Shown: positions 9,085 to 18,151 of the stretch, piece by piece
Position numbering within the stretch: the stretch's first letter is position 1
Layout of the letters: the number at the start of each line of letters is the position of its first letter
Assembly: GCA_001871905.1 (NCBI GenBank)
Contig: MNUG01000009.1
Coordinates: 1 to 64,000 of the forward strand
From: Alphaproteobacteria bacterium CG1_02_46_17
Lineage (GTDB): Bacteria; Pseudomonadota; Alphaproteobacteria; Micavibrionales; Micavibrionaceae
Direction of reading: 5' to 3'
DNA length: 64,000 bases
Notes under the pieces: model-generated
Database searches by the model: none
What the model was told of the DNA's origin: nothing
Seen by the model: only the letters and a program-made list of their open reading frames with translations
Program-made: the position numbers and the translations under genes

Positions 9085-10116
9085 CTATATCTTTGTTTTT
9101 CTCGGATCGAAGGCATCTCTGACAGCTTCTCCGATAAAGGTTAATAAAGTAAGCATAATCGCCAGAGAAAAGAAGGCCGTGCCACCCAGCCATGGGGCCT
9201 GAATATTATTTTTGCCCTGAGCCAGTAATTCACCTAGTGAGGGCGAACCCGGAGGCAAGCCCAACCCCAGAAAATCCAGCGATGTCAGGGCGGTAATAGA
9301 ACCGGTCAGGATAAAGGGCATCATGGTGAGCGTTGCCACAACCGCGTTGGGCAGGATATGACGGTGCATCAGGGTAAAGTTGCCAACACCAAGGGCACGC
9401 GCCGCACGGACATAATCGAGCGAGCGGGCGCGTAAAAACTCCGCGCGGACAACATCAACCAAAGACGTCCATGAAAAGAGCAGCAGGATCAGGAGAAGTG
9501 TCCAGAATCCGGGAACAAACATGGCAGAGAAAATAATCAGGATATAAAGACTGGGGAGTGACGACCAGATTTCAATAACGCGTTGGGCGATCAGATCAAC
9601 CTTGCCTCCGTAGAACCCTTGAAAGGCACCTGCTGTGACGCCGATCATCGAGGAAAAGATCGTAAGTGCCAGACCAAACAGGACAGAGAGGCGGAATCCG
9701 TAAAGAACCCTTGCCACCACATCGCGGCCCTGATCGTCCGTTCCCAGAAGATTGTCTGCGGTCGGGGCAGACGGCGCAGGCGTTGGCAGGTCATAGTTTA
9801 TGGTATCATAGGAATATCGGATCGGGGGCCAGATGATTTTACCGCCCGCAGTTTTGATGAGTTCTTGAACATACGGGTCACGGTAATCGGCTTCTGTTTC
9901 AAAGTCGCCGCCGAATGTGGTTTCCGGATAGTTTTTGAGAAAAGGCATATAGAGGCTGTCCTGATACGAGATGACCAGTGGTTTACTGTTGGCGATCACG
10001 TTGGCGGACATGGCCAGCACAAAAAGCACCATAAAGATCCAGAGTGACCAGTAGCCTCTCTTGTTGGCTTTGAATTGCGCCCAGCGGCGGCGGGTGATGG
10101 GGGTGGGGTTAAACAT
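9085..10116 (-). CDS. yejE: Peptide ABC transporter inner-membrane permease YejE
   Basis: About 343 residues. The N-terminus (ITRRRWAQFKANKRGYWSLWI) and the C-terminus (LTFIGEAVRDAFDPRK) match E. coli YejE closely. The EAA-loop region, with RAARALGVGNFTLMHRHILPN, contacts the ATPase. It forms the heterodimeric channel with YejB. The ATG at 10116 overlaps yejB by 8 nt and fits the family N-terminus; the start at 10170 would give a longer overlap and an atypical extension. Confidence 0.93.
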   Translation of the reverse strand: MFNPTPITRRRWAQFKANKRGYWSLWIFMVLFVLAMSANVIANSKPLVISYQDSLYMPFLKNYPETTFGGDFETEADYRDPYVQELIKTAGGKIIWPPIRYSYDTINYDLPTPAPSAPTADNLLGTDDQGRDVVARVLYGFRLSVLFGLALTIFSSMIGVTAGAFQGFYGGKVDLIAQRVIEIWSSLPSLYILIIFSAMFVPGFWTLLLILLLFSWTSLVDVVRAEFLRARSLDYVRAARALGVGNFTLMHRHILPNAVVATLTMMPFILTGSITALTSLDFLGLGLPPGSPSLGELLAQGKNNIQAPWLGGTAFFSLAIMLTLLTFIGEAVRDAFDPRKTKI

Positions 10117-11215
10117 TCGGGCTGGCCTCGAAATTGATGCGGGGGTCAACGAGAACATAGATGATGTCACGGATCAGTGTCACGACAAGTCCGATCAGGG
10201 CGTAGATGTAAAGCGTTCCCAGCACCACAGGATAGTCGCGGTTGATGATGGATTCATAGCCCAGCAAACCCAGACCATCGAGCGAGAAGATCACCTCGAT
10301 CAGCAAAGAGCCGGTGAAAAAGATATGCATAAATGCTGCAGGAAATCCGGCGATTACGATCAACATCGCATTTCTGAACACATGACCATAGAGGACACGT
10401 TTTTCGGAGAGGCCTTTTGCGCGGGCGGTCAGGACATATTGTTTGCCAATCTCGTCGAGGAACGAGTTTTTGGTCAGCATGGTGAGACCCGCAAAGCCGG
10501 AAATAACCATGGCGCACACTGGCAAAGTCATATGCCACATATAATCGAGAGCCTGTTTCCACCACGGAAAATCAGACCAGTTGTCAGAGATGATTCCGCG
10601 TAAGGGAAAGAGGTCAAAATATCGTCCACCTGCAAACAGGATGATCAGCAAAATTGCAAACAGGAACGAGGGGATCGCATAGCCGATAAAAATGACGGCG
10701 GATGTCCAGATATCAAAGCTTTGACCATCTTTGACCGCCTTTTTGATGCCGAGGGGAATTGAAATAAAATAGATCAGCAAGGTTGACCACAATCCCAGCG
10801 AGATTGAAACCGGCATTTTTTCTATGATCAGATCAATGACCCCCGCATCGCGGAAAAAACTTTGTCCCAGATCAAAATGCAGATAGTTCTTTATCATGAT
10901 CCAGAAGCGTTCGTAGGCCGGTTTGTCAAACCCGTACATGGCTTCGAGTTCTTTAATAAATTCAGGATCAAGTCCTTGTGCCCCGTGATATTGGGAGGAT
11001 TGTCCTGTCATTTGTGCCATGTTGTTGCCCGCAGCCATATCGCCGCCGCCGCCGGAAAAGCGGGAGGTGGCCTCGGTTCCGTGGCCTTGAAGTTGTGCAA
11101 TCATGCGTTCCACAGGCCCGCCGGGAACGAATTGGATGACAATAAAGCTGACCAGCAGGATACCGAAAATGGTGGGAACCATCATGGCCAGACGGCGAAG
11201 GATATAATTCAACAT
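10109..11215 (-). CDS. yejB: Peptide ABC transporter inner-membrane permease YejB
   Basis: 368 residues. It starts with MLNYILRRLAMMVPTIFGI, the standard DppB/OppB-family membrane entry, followed by a periplasmic loop rich in Gly and Met and five further hydrophobic segments. The EAA loop reads LTARAKGLSEKRVLYGHVFRNA. It is the partner of YejE in the oligopeptide and microcin C transporter. The gene starts 18 nt after the phosphatase-like gene ends and is followed by yejE and the amidohydrolase: one operon. Confidence 0.93.
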   Translation of the reverse strand: MLNYILRRLAMMVPTIFGILLVSFIVIQFVPGGPVERMIAQLQGHGTEATSRFSGGGGDMAAGNNMAQMTGQSSQYHGAQGLDPEFIKELEAMYGFDKPAYERFWIMIKNYLHFDLGQSFFRDAGVIDLIIEKMPVSISLGLWSTLLIYFISIPLGIKKAVKDGQSFDIWTSAVIFIGYAIPSFLFAILLIILFAGGRYFDLFPLRGIISDNWSDFPWWKQALDYMWHMTLPVCAMVISGFAGLTMLTKNSFLDEIGKQYVLTARAKGLSEKRVLYGHVFRNAMLIVIAGFPAAFMHIFFTGSLLIEVIFSLDGLGLLGYESIINRDYPVVLGTLYIYALIGLVVTLIRDIIYVLVDPRINFEASPNV

Positions 11216-11233
11216 GATTGGTATTGAATCATA

Positions 11234-11839
11234 TTACGGGCGGATATTCCAGTCGGAAACGCGCCAGTTTTTATCGAATTCCAAGATTCCGTAGGCTCCG
11301 GTCGAGAGTTTGGGCGGGAAATCACGGCCATTTTCTGCATGATGCAGGGCAAAACGGGCAATTCCGTTGCTGGTGACCACCATAATGGTCTGATCTTTGT
11401 GGGTGTCGGCACAATTTTTTAGAAAATTTTTCCAGTCGAGCAGAATTTGAATCGGGCGTGGTGACCAGCCTTCGGGCATGGTGCCCTCTGTATCCCAGTT
11501 CTTGATGGCGGCATCGCCAACGCGTTCCAGAACTTTGTCTTCGGTCTGGTTCTCGTCAGGGCCGTAGTCAATTTCGTTGAAGATTTCCAGACATTCGGGA
11601 GGATTGCCACATCCCAAAGCCACGCAAGCCAGACGCGCCGTGTCGATGGTTCGACGCAAGAAGGAGGTGTAAACCAGATCGGGTTTGAGTTTGGCGGATT
11701 TCAAATGATGTCCGAGTTTAAGTGCTTGTTCTTCGCCGCCTTCGGTGAGGGGCAAGTCTGTCCGCGCCCCCACGCGGGTGGGCGTTTCATCGGGGCGGAA
11801 AGTGTTGCCATGGCGGGCAATGATGAGTTTTGTCGTCAT
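11234..11839 (-). CDS. Histidine-phosphatase-fold protein lacking the second catalytic His
   Basis: About 201 residues. The N-terminus has the RHG motif (IIARHGNTF) with a downstream TDLPLTEGGEEQA, as in the phosphoglycerate mutase and CobC superfamily. The second conserved His, normally in a VxxHGG-type motif, is absent: the region reads VVTSNGIARFA. Activity may therefore be altered or lost. The ATG at 11839 begins at the first strand; an upstream start at 11875 is possible, neither has a strong ribosome site. It leads into yejB. Confidence 0.75.
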   Translation of the reverse strand: MTTKLIIARHGNTFRPDETPTRVGARTDLPLTEGGEEQALKLGHHLKSAKLKPDLVYTSFLRRTIDTARLACVALGCGNPPECLEIFNEIDYGPDENQTEDKVLERVGDAAIKNWDTEGTMPEGWSPRPIQILLDWKNFLKNCADTHKDQTIMVVTSNGIARFALHHAENGRDFPPKLSTGAYGILEFDKNWRVSDWNIRP

Positions 11840-11943
11840 AGGCTTTGTCTTACTGGAAAAGCTCTGGAATTTCATGCAAAAAACGCCTATGTTTTACGAA
11901 ATTTACTTATAAAAATGTAAAAACAGCAGAACAGGGAAGTATT

Positions 11944-12441
11944 ATGGAACAAGACACACAGATCGACATCATTACAGATTTTATCCAGTCAACCCTTCAA
12001 ACCGTCAACACTATTGGTAAATCTATTTCGTTGGTGAATGAGGTGGTGGGGCCTTTTGGATTTCAGAAAATATCCGATTCTGAATATTCTCCGGTTGATA
12101 TTGCGCAGGCGTTCCTTTCCAAAGTTCATGATTTCTTAGCGAAAGCCCAAAAGTTCGATATACCCGAATCCGCCCGTATAGATTTCATGCATGCGTGTGA
12201 CGTCACAAAAGAAGCAGTTCAGGCGTTGGATGTTGCTGCATATGATTGGAATGAAGTCTTTCCCAAGGGGCAAGATGCGGTTTCCATCCTTGCCGTTGCT
12301 GAACGTGTCGAGGATGTGGTGCGGATGGTACAAAGTTTATCTGACGGGTACGATTCCGCCGGAACCGATCTGGGGATGATTGCGTTACCTAATCTGATGT
12401 TTACTCGTTCTGATTTGTTGAAGCAGGCTCAACCCGCTTAA
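11944..12441 (+). CDS. Hypothetical protein
   Basis: 165 residues, soluble, no signal peptide, mostly helical by eye, with acidic stretches (MEQDTQIDIITDF at the start). I do not recognise the family. The ATG at 11944 follows a GGGA site. It is divergent from the phosphatase-like gene and its last 4 nt overlap the convergent O-antigen-ligase-like gene. Translation signals and a clean open frame support a real gene. Confidence 0.6.
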   Translation: MEQDTQIDIITDFIQSTLQTVNTIGKSISLVNEVVGPFGFQKISDSEYSPVDIAQAFLSKVHDFLAKAQKFDIPESARIDFMHACDVTKEAVQALDVAAYDWNEVFPKGQDAVSILAVAERVEDVVRMVQSLSDGYDSAGTDLGMIALPNLMFTRSDLLKQAQPA

Positions 12442-14102
12442 TTTTTTAGCATCTTTTCAATCGAGAGAATTTCGGTTCTGGTTTGTTTCGGATAGGGGTA
12501 AATAAGTCCTTTTTCCAGATAGGTCTTTGCGTTTTCTTTTTCTCCGGTGCTGAGTAAAATATTGATTGCCATTTTTCGCGCTGGCCAGAAAGTCGGATTA
12601 CGCGCAAGGCTTTCGTCCAGAAGAGGCAACAGGTCTTGTGCTTGCGAGGGATCTCTGACCAGTTGCGTGCGGGCGCGTAAATAGGGGATTTCGGCATTGA
12701 CCGGATTTTCGGACTCTGCCCTGTCCAGCAAAGTTTTTATTTCGTCAGTATCGGAGCTTTGCGCCAAGGACATAAAGCGTGCGGCCATCAGGCGACAATC
12801 AGGAAAATCAGGGTCACCGCGATCAAGACATTCGTCCAGCAGGGCATTGAAGCGGGGCTGGTCATGCAGATGATAGGCCGTTTGCATGTTGTTCCAGATT
12901 AGAAATGTATAAGCTCCCGAGAGGCCAAGCCAGATTATAGCCAGCAAGGTCAAAAGCATTGGGATCGAGAAGATCAGGGGTGATGATTTGGGGGTGGGTT
13001 GGGTATATAGCGTCGCCAGAGCAAAGCCAAAGATCATCATAAAGCCCACAACGTGCAGCGGGTAAGTCAGGTGGATGGACACAAACAGAGCCGTTAAAAT
13101 CGAGGCCGCGATGATGTGGTGCGGTTCGAGTGTTTTATTATTCCGAAGGGCAATGGTCTTGAGTGCAGCCAGAATAAAAACCACATAAAGCAGCAGTGTC
13201 GAAAGCCATCCTGATTCTACGGCGAACTGCAAAGGTTCCATATGCACCATCCAACCGAGTGAATCATGATCGCCAGCCAGCCGATAGGGCGGGTAGTAGA
13301 GATGAAATGTTCCAAGGCCAAAGCCCGTCCATGGATGTTCCCATGCCATATCCCATGCCGCCGTCCAGATGCTGAACCGTTCGGAGCTGTCTTGGACGCT
13401 TGATATCAGGCGGGTGTCAAATCCGGTGGTGAAAATCAAGGGGATGGTCACGGCCAGAGTAACTAGTCCCAGAATAAGGACAGATTTGTTTTTGAAAAGG
13501 GATGTTGTCTGGTGCGAAAGTAGAGCGTAGGTTCCAAAACCCATGAGCAAGGCAAGAAAGGCTGTCCGGCTTTCGGTCAGGATCATCCCCATAACCAAGA
13601 CCGGGATAAGAAATCGGGTGGGCTTCAAATACAGGGAAGCCAAAGCCGCAAAAGCAAAAGTCAGTCCCAGCAAATTTGTGTCATCAAACGGCCAGTCGGG
13701 GCGGTTTTGATGGTGGATGAAAAAATGATATCCGGCATAAAGCGCCAGACCTGTGCCGATCACGGTCAGCGGAATTGTCAGGTCAATTTTTGGTGTGGTT
13801 CGCACATAGAGATAGGTCAAAGGGAGTGCCGCAAAAATAACCCATGTGATTTTGGTCGGAAAGGGGATTGCACTGGCGAGGCCTGTTGCGCCCCAGACCA
13901 GCCAGAGCAGACAAAGGGTCAGGAGCATCGGATCTTTGGAATCTAGTTTGGTCAGGCGATTGCCCAGAATAAGAAAGGCGCAGAGTAAAAGTGTCGGGGC
14001 AAGGATGAGCGGGTTATCGCCACTTTGTGGCACGAGCCCCAAGAAAACAATCAGCCCCAAAAAATAAGAGGGCAGATGGTTAGACAAGAAGTTTTTCAGC
14101 AC
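12438..14102 (-). CDS. O-antigen ligase/polymerase-like membrane protein with C-terminal repeats
   Basis: 554 residues with about ten hydrophobic segments in the first 420. A large loop carries PWTGFGLGTFHLYYPPYR, the Wzy_C/O-antigen-ligase signature region (HPWxGxGxGxF). The last 130 residues are soluble and look like TPR-type helical pairs (LLDRAESENPVNAEIPYLRA). Such proteins polymerise or ligate O-antigen or other glycans at the periplasmic face. GTG start at 14102, preceded by GAGG, overlapping kdsB by 23 nt, so translation is probably coupled. The kdsB link supports a surface polysaccharide role. Confidence 0.8.
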   Translation of the reverse strand: MLKNFLSNHLPSYFLGLIVFLGLVPQSGDNPLILAPTLLLCAFLILGNRLTKLDSKDPMLLTLCLLWLVWGATGLASAIPFPTKITWVIFAALPLTYLYVRTTPKIDLTIPLTVIGTGLALYAGYHFFIHHQNRPDWPFDDTNLLGLTFAFAALASLYLKPTRFLIPVLVMGMILTESRTAFLALLMGFGTYALLSHQTTSLFKNKSVLILGLVTLAVTIPLIFTTGFDTRLISSVQDSSERFSIWTAAWDMAWEHPWTGFGLGTFHLYYPPYRLAGDHDSLGWMVHMEPLQFAVESGWLSTLLLYVVFILAALKTIALRNNKTLEPHHIIAASILTALFVSIHLTYPLHVVGFMMIFGFALATLYTQPTPKSSPLIFSIPMLLTLLAIIWLGLSGAYTFLIWNNMQTAYHLHDQPRFNALLDECLDRGDPDFPDCRLMAARFMSLAQSSDTDEIKTLLDRAESENPVNAEIPYLRARTQLVRDPSQAQDLLPLLDESLARNPTFWPARKMAINILLSTGEKENAKTYLEKGLIYPYPKQTRTEILSIEKMLKN

Positions 14103-14856
14103 GGCTTAAATCCTCGGGGCTGTCAATTCCGGTCATGGCAAGGCGTCCTTTATAATCAACCAGCACAGTTTGAATGGTCATGCCGTTTTCCAGCGCGCGG
14201 AGTTGTTCCAAGCCTTCGAGGTCTTCGTAACGGGAGGCGGGCAGGGTGATATATTTTTCAAGGCTTTCGCGTTTATATCCGTATAGTCCTATATGGCGAT
14301 AGACGGGCGAGAGGGGGAGTGTTCTGTTTTCCTTGCGGATTGCCGGAATAATATTTTTTGAAAACCACAAGGCGCGGCCTGAGTGGTCGATCGTTGCCGT
14401 CGTTCCGGAAAACGGGGTTGTTTTTTTGTGGTCGCGCAGTTGGTCGAGTTCCGCCCATGTCAGTTGGGTCACGGGCGTGATGATGTCAGCGGTGTTGTTT
14501 TGTTGTGCTTCATCAATCAGGGCGCGGACAAAATCAGGCGGGGTAAGGGGGGCGTCGCCTTGGAGATTGATAATAAAGTCTGGTTTATCCTTCATTTGAG
14601 AGATTGCGGCCATAGCGCGGTCGGTTCCGGTCGCGCAGGATTCCGGTGTCATCAGAAAGGGAATATCTTTGTCGGTGCAATGTGTTGCGATACGGTCATC
14701 ATCGGTTGCCACATGGATGGTGGTTTTTGAATCAGAGGCCGCATTCGCCACATCATAGACATGTTCCAGAATGGTTTTACCTTTGAGGATTGCCAGAGGT
14801 TTCCCCGGAAAACGTGTCGAGCCATAACGGGCAGGGATAATGATCGCAGTTTTCAT
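14080..14856 (-). CDS. kdsB: CMP-KDO synthetase (3-deoxy-manno-octulosonate cytidylyltransferase)
   Basis: 258 residues, normal length. N-terminal nucleotide-binding motif AIIIPARYGSTRFPGKPL; further signature segments INLQGDAPL and YRHIGLYGYKR. It activates KDO as CMP-KDO for lipid A-core assembly in the cytoplasm, which shows a Gram-negative cell envelope. The ATG at 14856 lies 5 nt after the upstream binding-protein gene; the frame extension to 14955 runs into that gene and is rejected. Confidence 0.95.
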   Translation of the reverse strand: MKTAIIIPARYGSTRFPGKPLAILKGKTILEHVYDVANAASDSKTTIHVATDDDRIATHCTDKDIPFLMTPESCATGTDRAMAAISQMKDKPDFIINLQGDAPLTPPDFVRALIDEAQQNNTADIITPVTQLTWAELDQLRDHKKTTPFSGTTATIDHSGRALWFSKNIIPAIRKENRTLPLSPVYRHIGLYGYKRESLEKYITLPASRYEDLEGLEQLRALENGMTIQTVLVDYKGRLAMTGIDSPEDLSRAEKLLV

Positions 14857-14861
14857 GTTTA

Positions 14862-16697
14862 TTATTCCTTGACCCACCAAGTATCGGTAACAGCCGGAGT
14901 AAGACCCGAAAGAGTTTTCGGGTGGTCGAGTTTTGACCACCAAGCGAGGCGCCATTTATTATAGTACCAGTTGGGAATGCACAGATAATTCCATTGCAAA
15001 ACACGGTCGAGGGCGCGGGATTGGTTGACCAGCTTTTCGCGTGTATCCGAGGCAATCAATTCATCAACCAGCTTATCCACCACCGGATTTTTAAGACCGA
15101 TATAGTTGCGCGAGCCTTGCAGGTCGGCTTTGGCCGATGTCCAGAATTCGCGTTGTTCGTTGCCCGGACTGTCCGATTGCGGGATGACCATGGTCGTCAT
15201 ATCAAAATCAAAATTTTGCATCCGGTTGATATACTGGGCGTCGTCAACAACGCGGAAGCTTGCCGCCACGCCAATTTTCTTGAGGTTCTGGGTAAAGGGC
15301 AAAATCCAGCGTTCAAAAGCCGGATTTGCATCCATGAATTCAAATTCCAGACGGGTTCCGGTTTTGTCATGAACGCGAATGCCGTCTGACGCCACTTTGT
15401 ATCCGGCAGCATCGAGAATATCGGCGGCCTTTTTCAAATTGGCGCGGTTGTTTCCTGACCCATCGGTGCTGGGCGGGTTATATTCTGTTGTGAAGACTTC
15501 CGGCGGGAGTTGATCGCGGAACGGTTCGAGGATTTCCAGCTCTGCCGGAGTGGGAAGGCCGTGTGAGGCAAGATCAGAATTTTCAAAATAGGAGCGGGTG
15601 CGGTTATAAGCCCCGAATGCGAATTGTTTATTTTCCCATTCGAAATCGAAAGCGTAGGCCAGAGCTTCGCGGACAGCCTTATCGGCGAACACCGGACGGC
15701 GGGTGTTATAAATAAAGCCTTGCATTCCTGTGGGGCGGGTGTTGGAAATTTCGGCTTTGATAATGCGCCCGTCCTTGATTGCGGGGGCGGTGTAGGCGGT
15801 TGCCCAGAGTTTAGCAACGTTTTCCTGTTGCAAATCGAATTCACCGGCAAAGAAAGCTTCTAACGCGACGTTTTGATCGCGGTAATAGGAGTAGGTGATT
15901 TTATCAAAATTATAGCGGCCTTTATTGACGGGGAGGTCTTTGGCCCACCAGTCTTTGTTCCGTTCGAATTCGATCGAGCGACCTGGCTGGATATTCGAGA
16001 TTTTGTAAGGGCCTGCGGCGACGGGTGGGGTCAGAGTTGTTTCGGCAAAGTTTTTACCCTGCCAGAAATGTTCGGGCAAGATGGGAAGTTGAGCCACGAT
16101 GAGGGGAAGTTCCCGATTGTTTTTTGAGGCGAAGTTGAAAGTGACGTGCAGATCATCAGACGCAGTGACTTTTGTCACATCAGCGTAATAGGCGCGGTAG
16201 AATGGAGTTCCATTTTTAACGAGGGTGTTGAATGTCCATTCGACATCATGGGCGGTCAGAGGTTCGCCATCATCCCATTTGGCATTCGGGTTGATGTTGA
16301 AGGTTATGGATGATCGGTCTTCAGACAGATCAACTGTTTGTGCGACATATCCGTAAAGTGTGAAAGGTTCGTCATAGGCTTGCACCATCAGGGTTGGATT
16401 GGTCAGAGCATCCACACCGCTTGCGGCGTTGCCTTTGATAATATAGGGGTTGAGATTGTCAAATGTGCCGATGGCAGACAAGCGCAAGGCCCCGCCTTTT
16501 GGGGCATCGGGGTTCACATAGTTGAAATGGGTGAAGTCCGCAGGGTATTTGATGTCGCCGTATAAAGAGAGAGCATATTGTTGCGTCGAGGCGTGAGCCG
16601 GAAGGCATAAAAAACCGAGCGCCATAGTCAGAATGGTTCGTTCACGCCAAGGCCGCAAAGTTCCGCATAGAGTGCAAAGAAAATTATTAGAGGTCAT
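14862..16697 (-). CDS. yejA: Periplasmic oligopeptide-binding protein (YejA-like, SBP family 5), copy 1
   Basis: About 611 residues. A signal peptide (TILTMALGFLCLPAHA) is followed by the mature start and the family segment FTHFNYVNPDAPKGGAL. YejA is the periplasmic receptor for YejBEF; rhizobial homologues bind cell-wall peptides. The ATG at 16697 has a GGAGA site at good spacing; the ATG at 16712 has none. It sits between the EAL protein and kdsB, 3.6 kb from yejB. A second paralogue is at 50993. Confidence 0.88.
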   Translation of the reverse strand: MTSNNFLCTLCGTLRPWRERTILTMALGFLCLPAHASTQQYALSLYGDIKYPADFTHFNYVNPDAPKGGALRLSAIGTFDNLNPYIIKGNAASGVDALTNPTLMVQAYDEPFTLYGYVAQTVDLSEDRSSITFNINPNAKWDDGEPLTAHDVEWTFNTLVKNGTPFYRAYYADVTKVTASDDLHVTFNFASKNNRELPLIVAQLPILPEHFWQGKNFAETTLTPPVAAGPYKISNIQPGRSIEFERNKDWWAKDLPVNKGRYNFDKITYSYYRDQNVALEAFFAGEFDLQQENVAKLWATAYTAPAIKDGRIIKAEISNTRPTGMQGFIYNTRRPVFADKAVREALAYAFDFEWENKQFAFGAYNRTRSYFENSDLASHGLPTPAELEILEPFRDQLPPEVFTTEYNPPSTDGSGNNRANLKKAADILDAAGYKVASDGIRVHDKTGTRLEFEFMDANPAFERWILPFTQNLKKIGVAASFRVVDDAQYINRMQNFDFDMTTMVIPQSDSPGNEQREFWTSAKADLQGSRNYIGLKNPVVDKLVDELIASDTREKLVNQSRALDRVLQWNYLCIPNWYYNKWRLAWWSKLDHPKTLSGLTPAVTDTWWVKE

Positions 16698-16741
16698 TGG
16701 CTTGTTCTCCATTTATTATTTCGGGAGGGGGTATCCAGTAT

Positions 16742-18151
16742 TTAGGCAACGTGTTTACGGTAGGCCATTTCCAGATCAGGTTTGCCGAACAGATAGCCTT
16801 CGCCATAATCAATTTCGAAATCCAGCAATTCGAGAAGCGCGCTTTCTGTTTCAAATTTTTCAACAATCAGTTCAAGACCTGAATTGTCCAGACGCGATTT
16901 CAGGCGTGCCAGATCCATTTCTCCATCTGATGTTTTACACAGATCGACCAGAGTTTGAGAGCCAAGTTTCAAAAAGTTGACACCACTTTCGGCCAGACGG
17001 TCGTCATCGAAATCGAGAGAGGTCAGGTTATCAATCGAGAATTTACAGCCTAAGCGACTTAGGCCATCAATGACGCGGATCAGTTGCGGTGGTAAGGTAG
17101 CGTATTCTTTATATTGAATCTCGAAAACCAGATGTCCGGCGAGGTCGCGTTTGGCCCGCAGAAATTCCAGCAGATCGGTCATATAGCGCTGGTTCTTGAA
17201 AGACTGGGCGCAGACATTGATGAAATAGCCGATACTTACGCCACGCCGTGCATCGGCGCGGATGGTGTCGATGGTATGCAATAACAGCAGATGATCGACA
17301 TTTTCGATGCTTGATTCTTCTTCAGCCAGAGAGCGATAGGTATCTGCGGGGAGGTAAATTCCTGCACGCGCACGGATGCGGGCAAATAATTCCAGATAGG
17401 AAATTTTGCGAGAGGGCAGGCGCACAATCGGTTGGGCAAAAATTTCGATCTTGTCGTTTTGAACGGCATGGTTAATCAGTTCGCTCAGAACGGCTTTGCT
17501 GTATTCCGGCACTTCGTCAAGCGGGCGTTCTGGCACCAGATCGGGTTCGGATTTCCGCGCAGATGGTTTGGAGTCCGATGTCATCAGAATGTCACGATAT
17601 TTGCGAATCTTACTTTCTTTGGTTACCGGTTCTTTTGGGGCAGGTTCGTTGGCTGGTTCTTGTTTCGGCATAAAAGCCGCGATAGAGGGCGGATTTGATG
17701 TTGGGCGGAGGCGATTGCCCATTTTCTGAAAGGAGCGTTGAACAGCCCCCATTGCTGACGAAGGAGGTTTTACAACCTGTTCGCTTTCCTGTGCGGGGGT
17801 GTCTGTGAGAGCGTTGAATTTTTTCAATTCTTTTTGAAGCGTGATGGCCGTTTGCACCATATCGTCTTTCAAGGCATCCACATCATTGCGGGTGCGGGCA
17901 ATCTCGCGGGTCATCTGGCTTTGTTGCGCGCCAAGTGTTTCGACCCGTTTGTTCAGTTTTGTTTCAACTGTGCGGCGAGTCATGGATTCAAAGCCGAATG
18001 TTCCGGCCAATATAAAGAAAGCGGTTGCAGAACCTGCGGCGATCCCGCCAAAGATCTGTCCGACGGTGGCAATGGTCATCAGTGACCCGCAGGCATATAC
18101 GCCAAGCCATAGTCCCGGATATTTGGTGAGGGTATCAAGCTGATTTGACAT
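16742..18151 (-). CDS. Membrane protein with coiled coil and degenerate EAL domain
   Basis: About 469 residues. Two N-terminal hydrophobic segments (near residues 12-60) lead into a coiled coil (about 65-125), a low-complexity linker, and an EAL-fold domain from about 220. The EAL catalytic signatures are eroded: ELF replaces EAL/EVL, FEIQYKE replaces ExTE, DNLTS replaces DDFG, LKLGSQ replaces KID, VEKFE replaces AEGVE. Loss of the metal ligands points to a non-enzymatic domain, perhaps a c-di-GMP receptor or scaffold like LapD or FimX. The ATG at 18151 follows AGGGGAG and overlaps pyrD by 17 nt. Confidence 0.78.
   Translation of the reverse strand: MSNQLDTLTKYPGLWLGVYACGSLMTIATVGQIFGGIAAGSATAFFILAGTFGFESMTRRTVETKLNKRVETLGAQQSQMTREIARTRNDVDALKDDMVQTAITLQKELKKFNALTDTPAQESEQVVKPPSSAMGAVQRSFQKMGNRLRPTSNPPSIAAFMPKQEPANEPAPKEPVTKESKIRKYRDILMTSDSKPSARKSEPDLVPERPLDEVPEYSKAVLSELINHAVQNDKIEIFAQPIVRLPSRKISYLELFARIRARAGIYLPADTYRSLAEEESSIENVDHLLLLHTIDTIRADARRGVSIGYFINVCAQSFKNQRYMTDLLEFLRAKRDLAGHLVFEIQYKEYATLPPQLIRVIDGLSRLGCKFSIDNLTSLDFDDDRLAESGVNFLKLGSQTLVDLCKTSDGEMDLARLKSRLDNSGLELIVEKFETESALLELLDFEIDYGEGYLFGKPDLEMAYRKHVA

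Noticed and set aside
9068-9193. N-terminal extension of the M20 amidohydrolase
   Set aside because: Overlaps the end of yejE, lacks a ribosome site; the ATG at 9067 has one.
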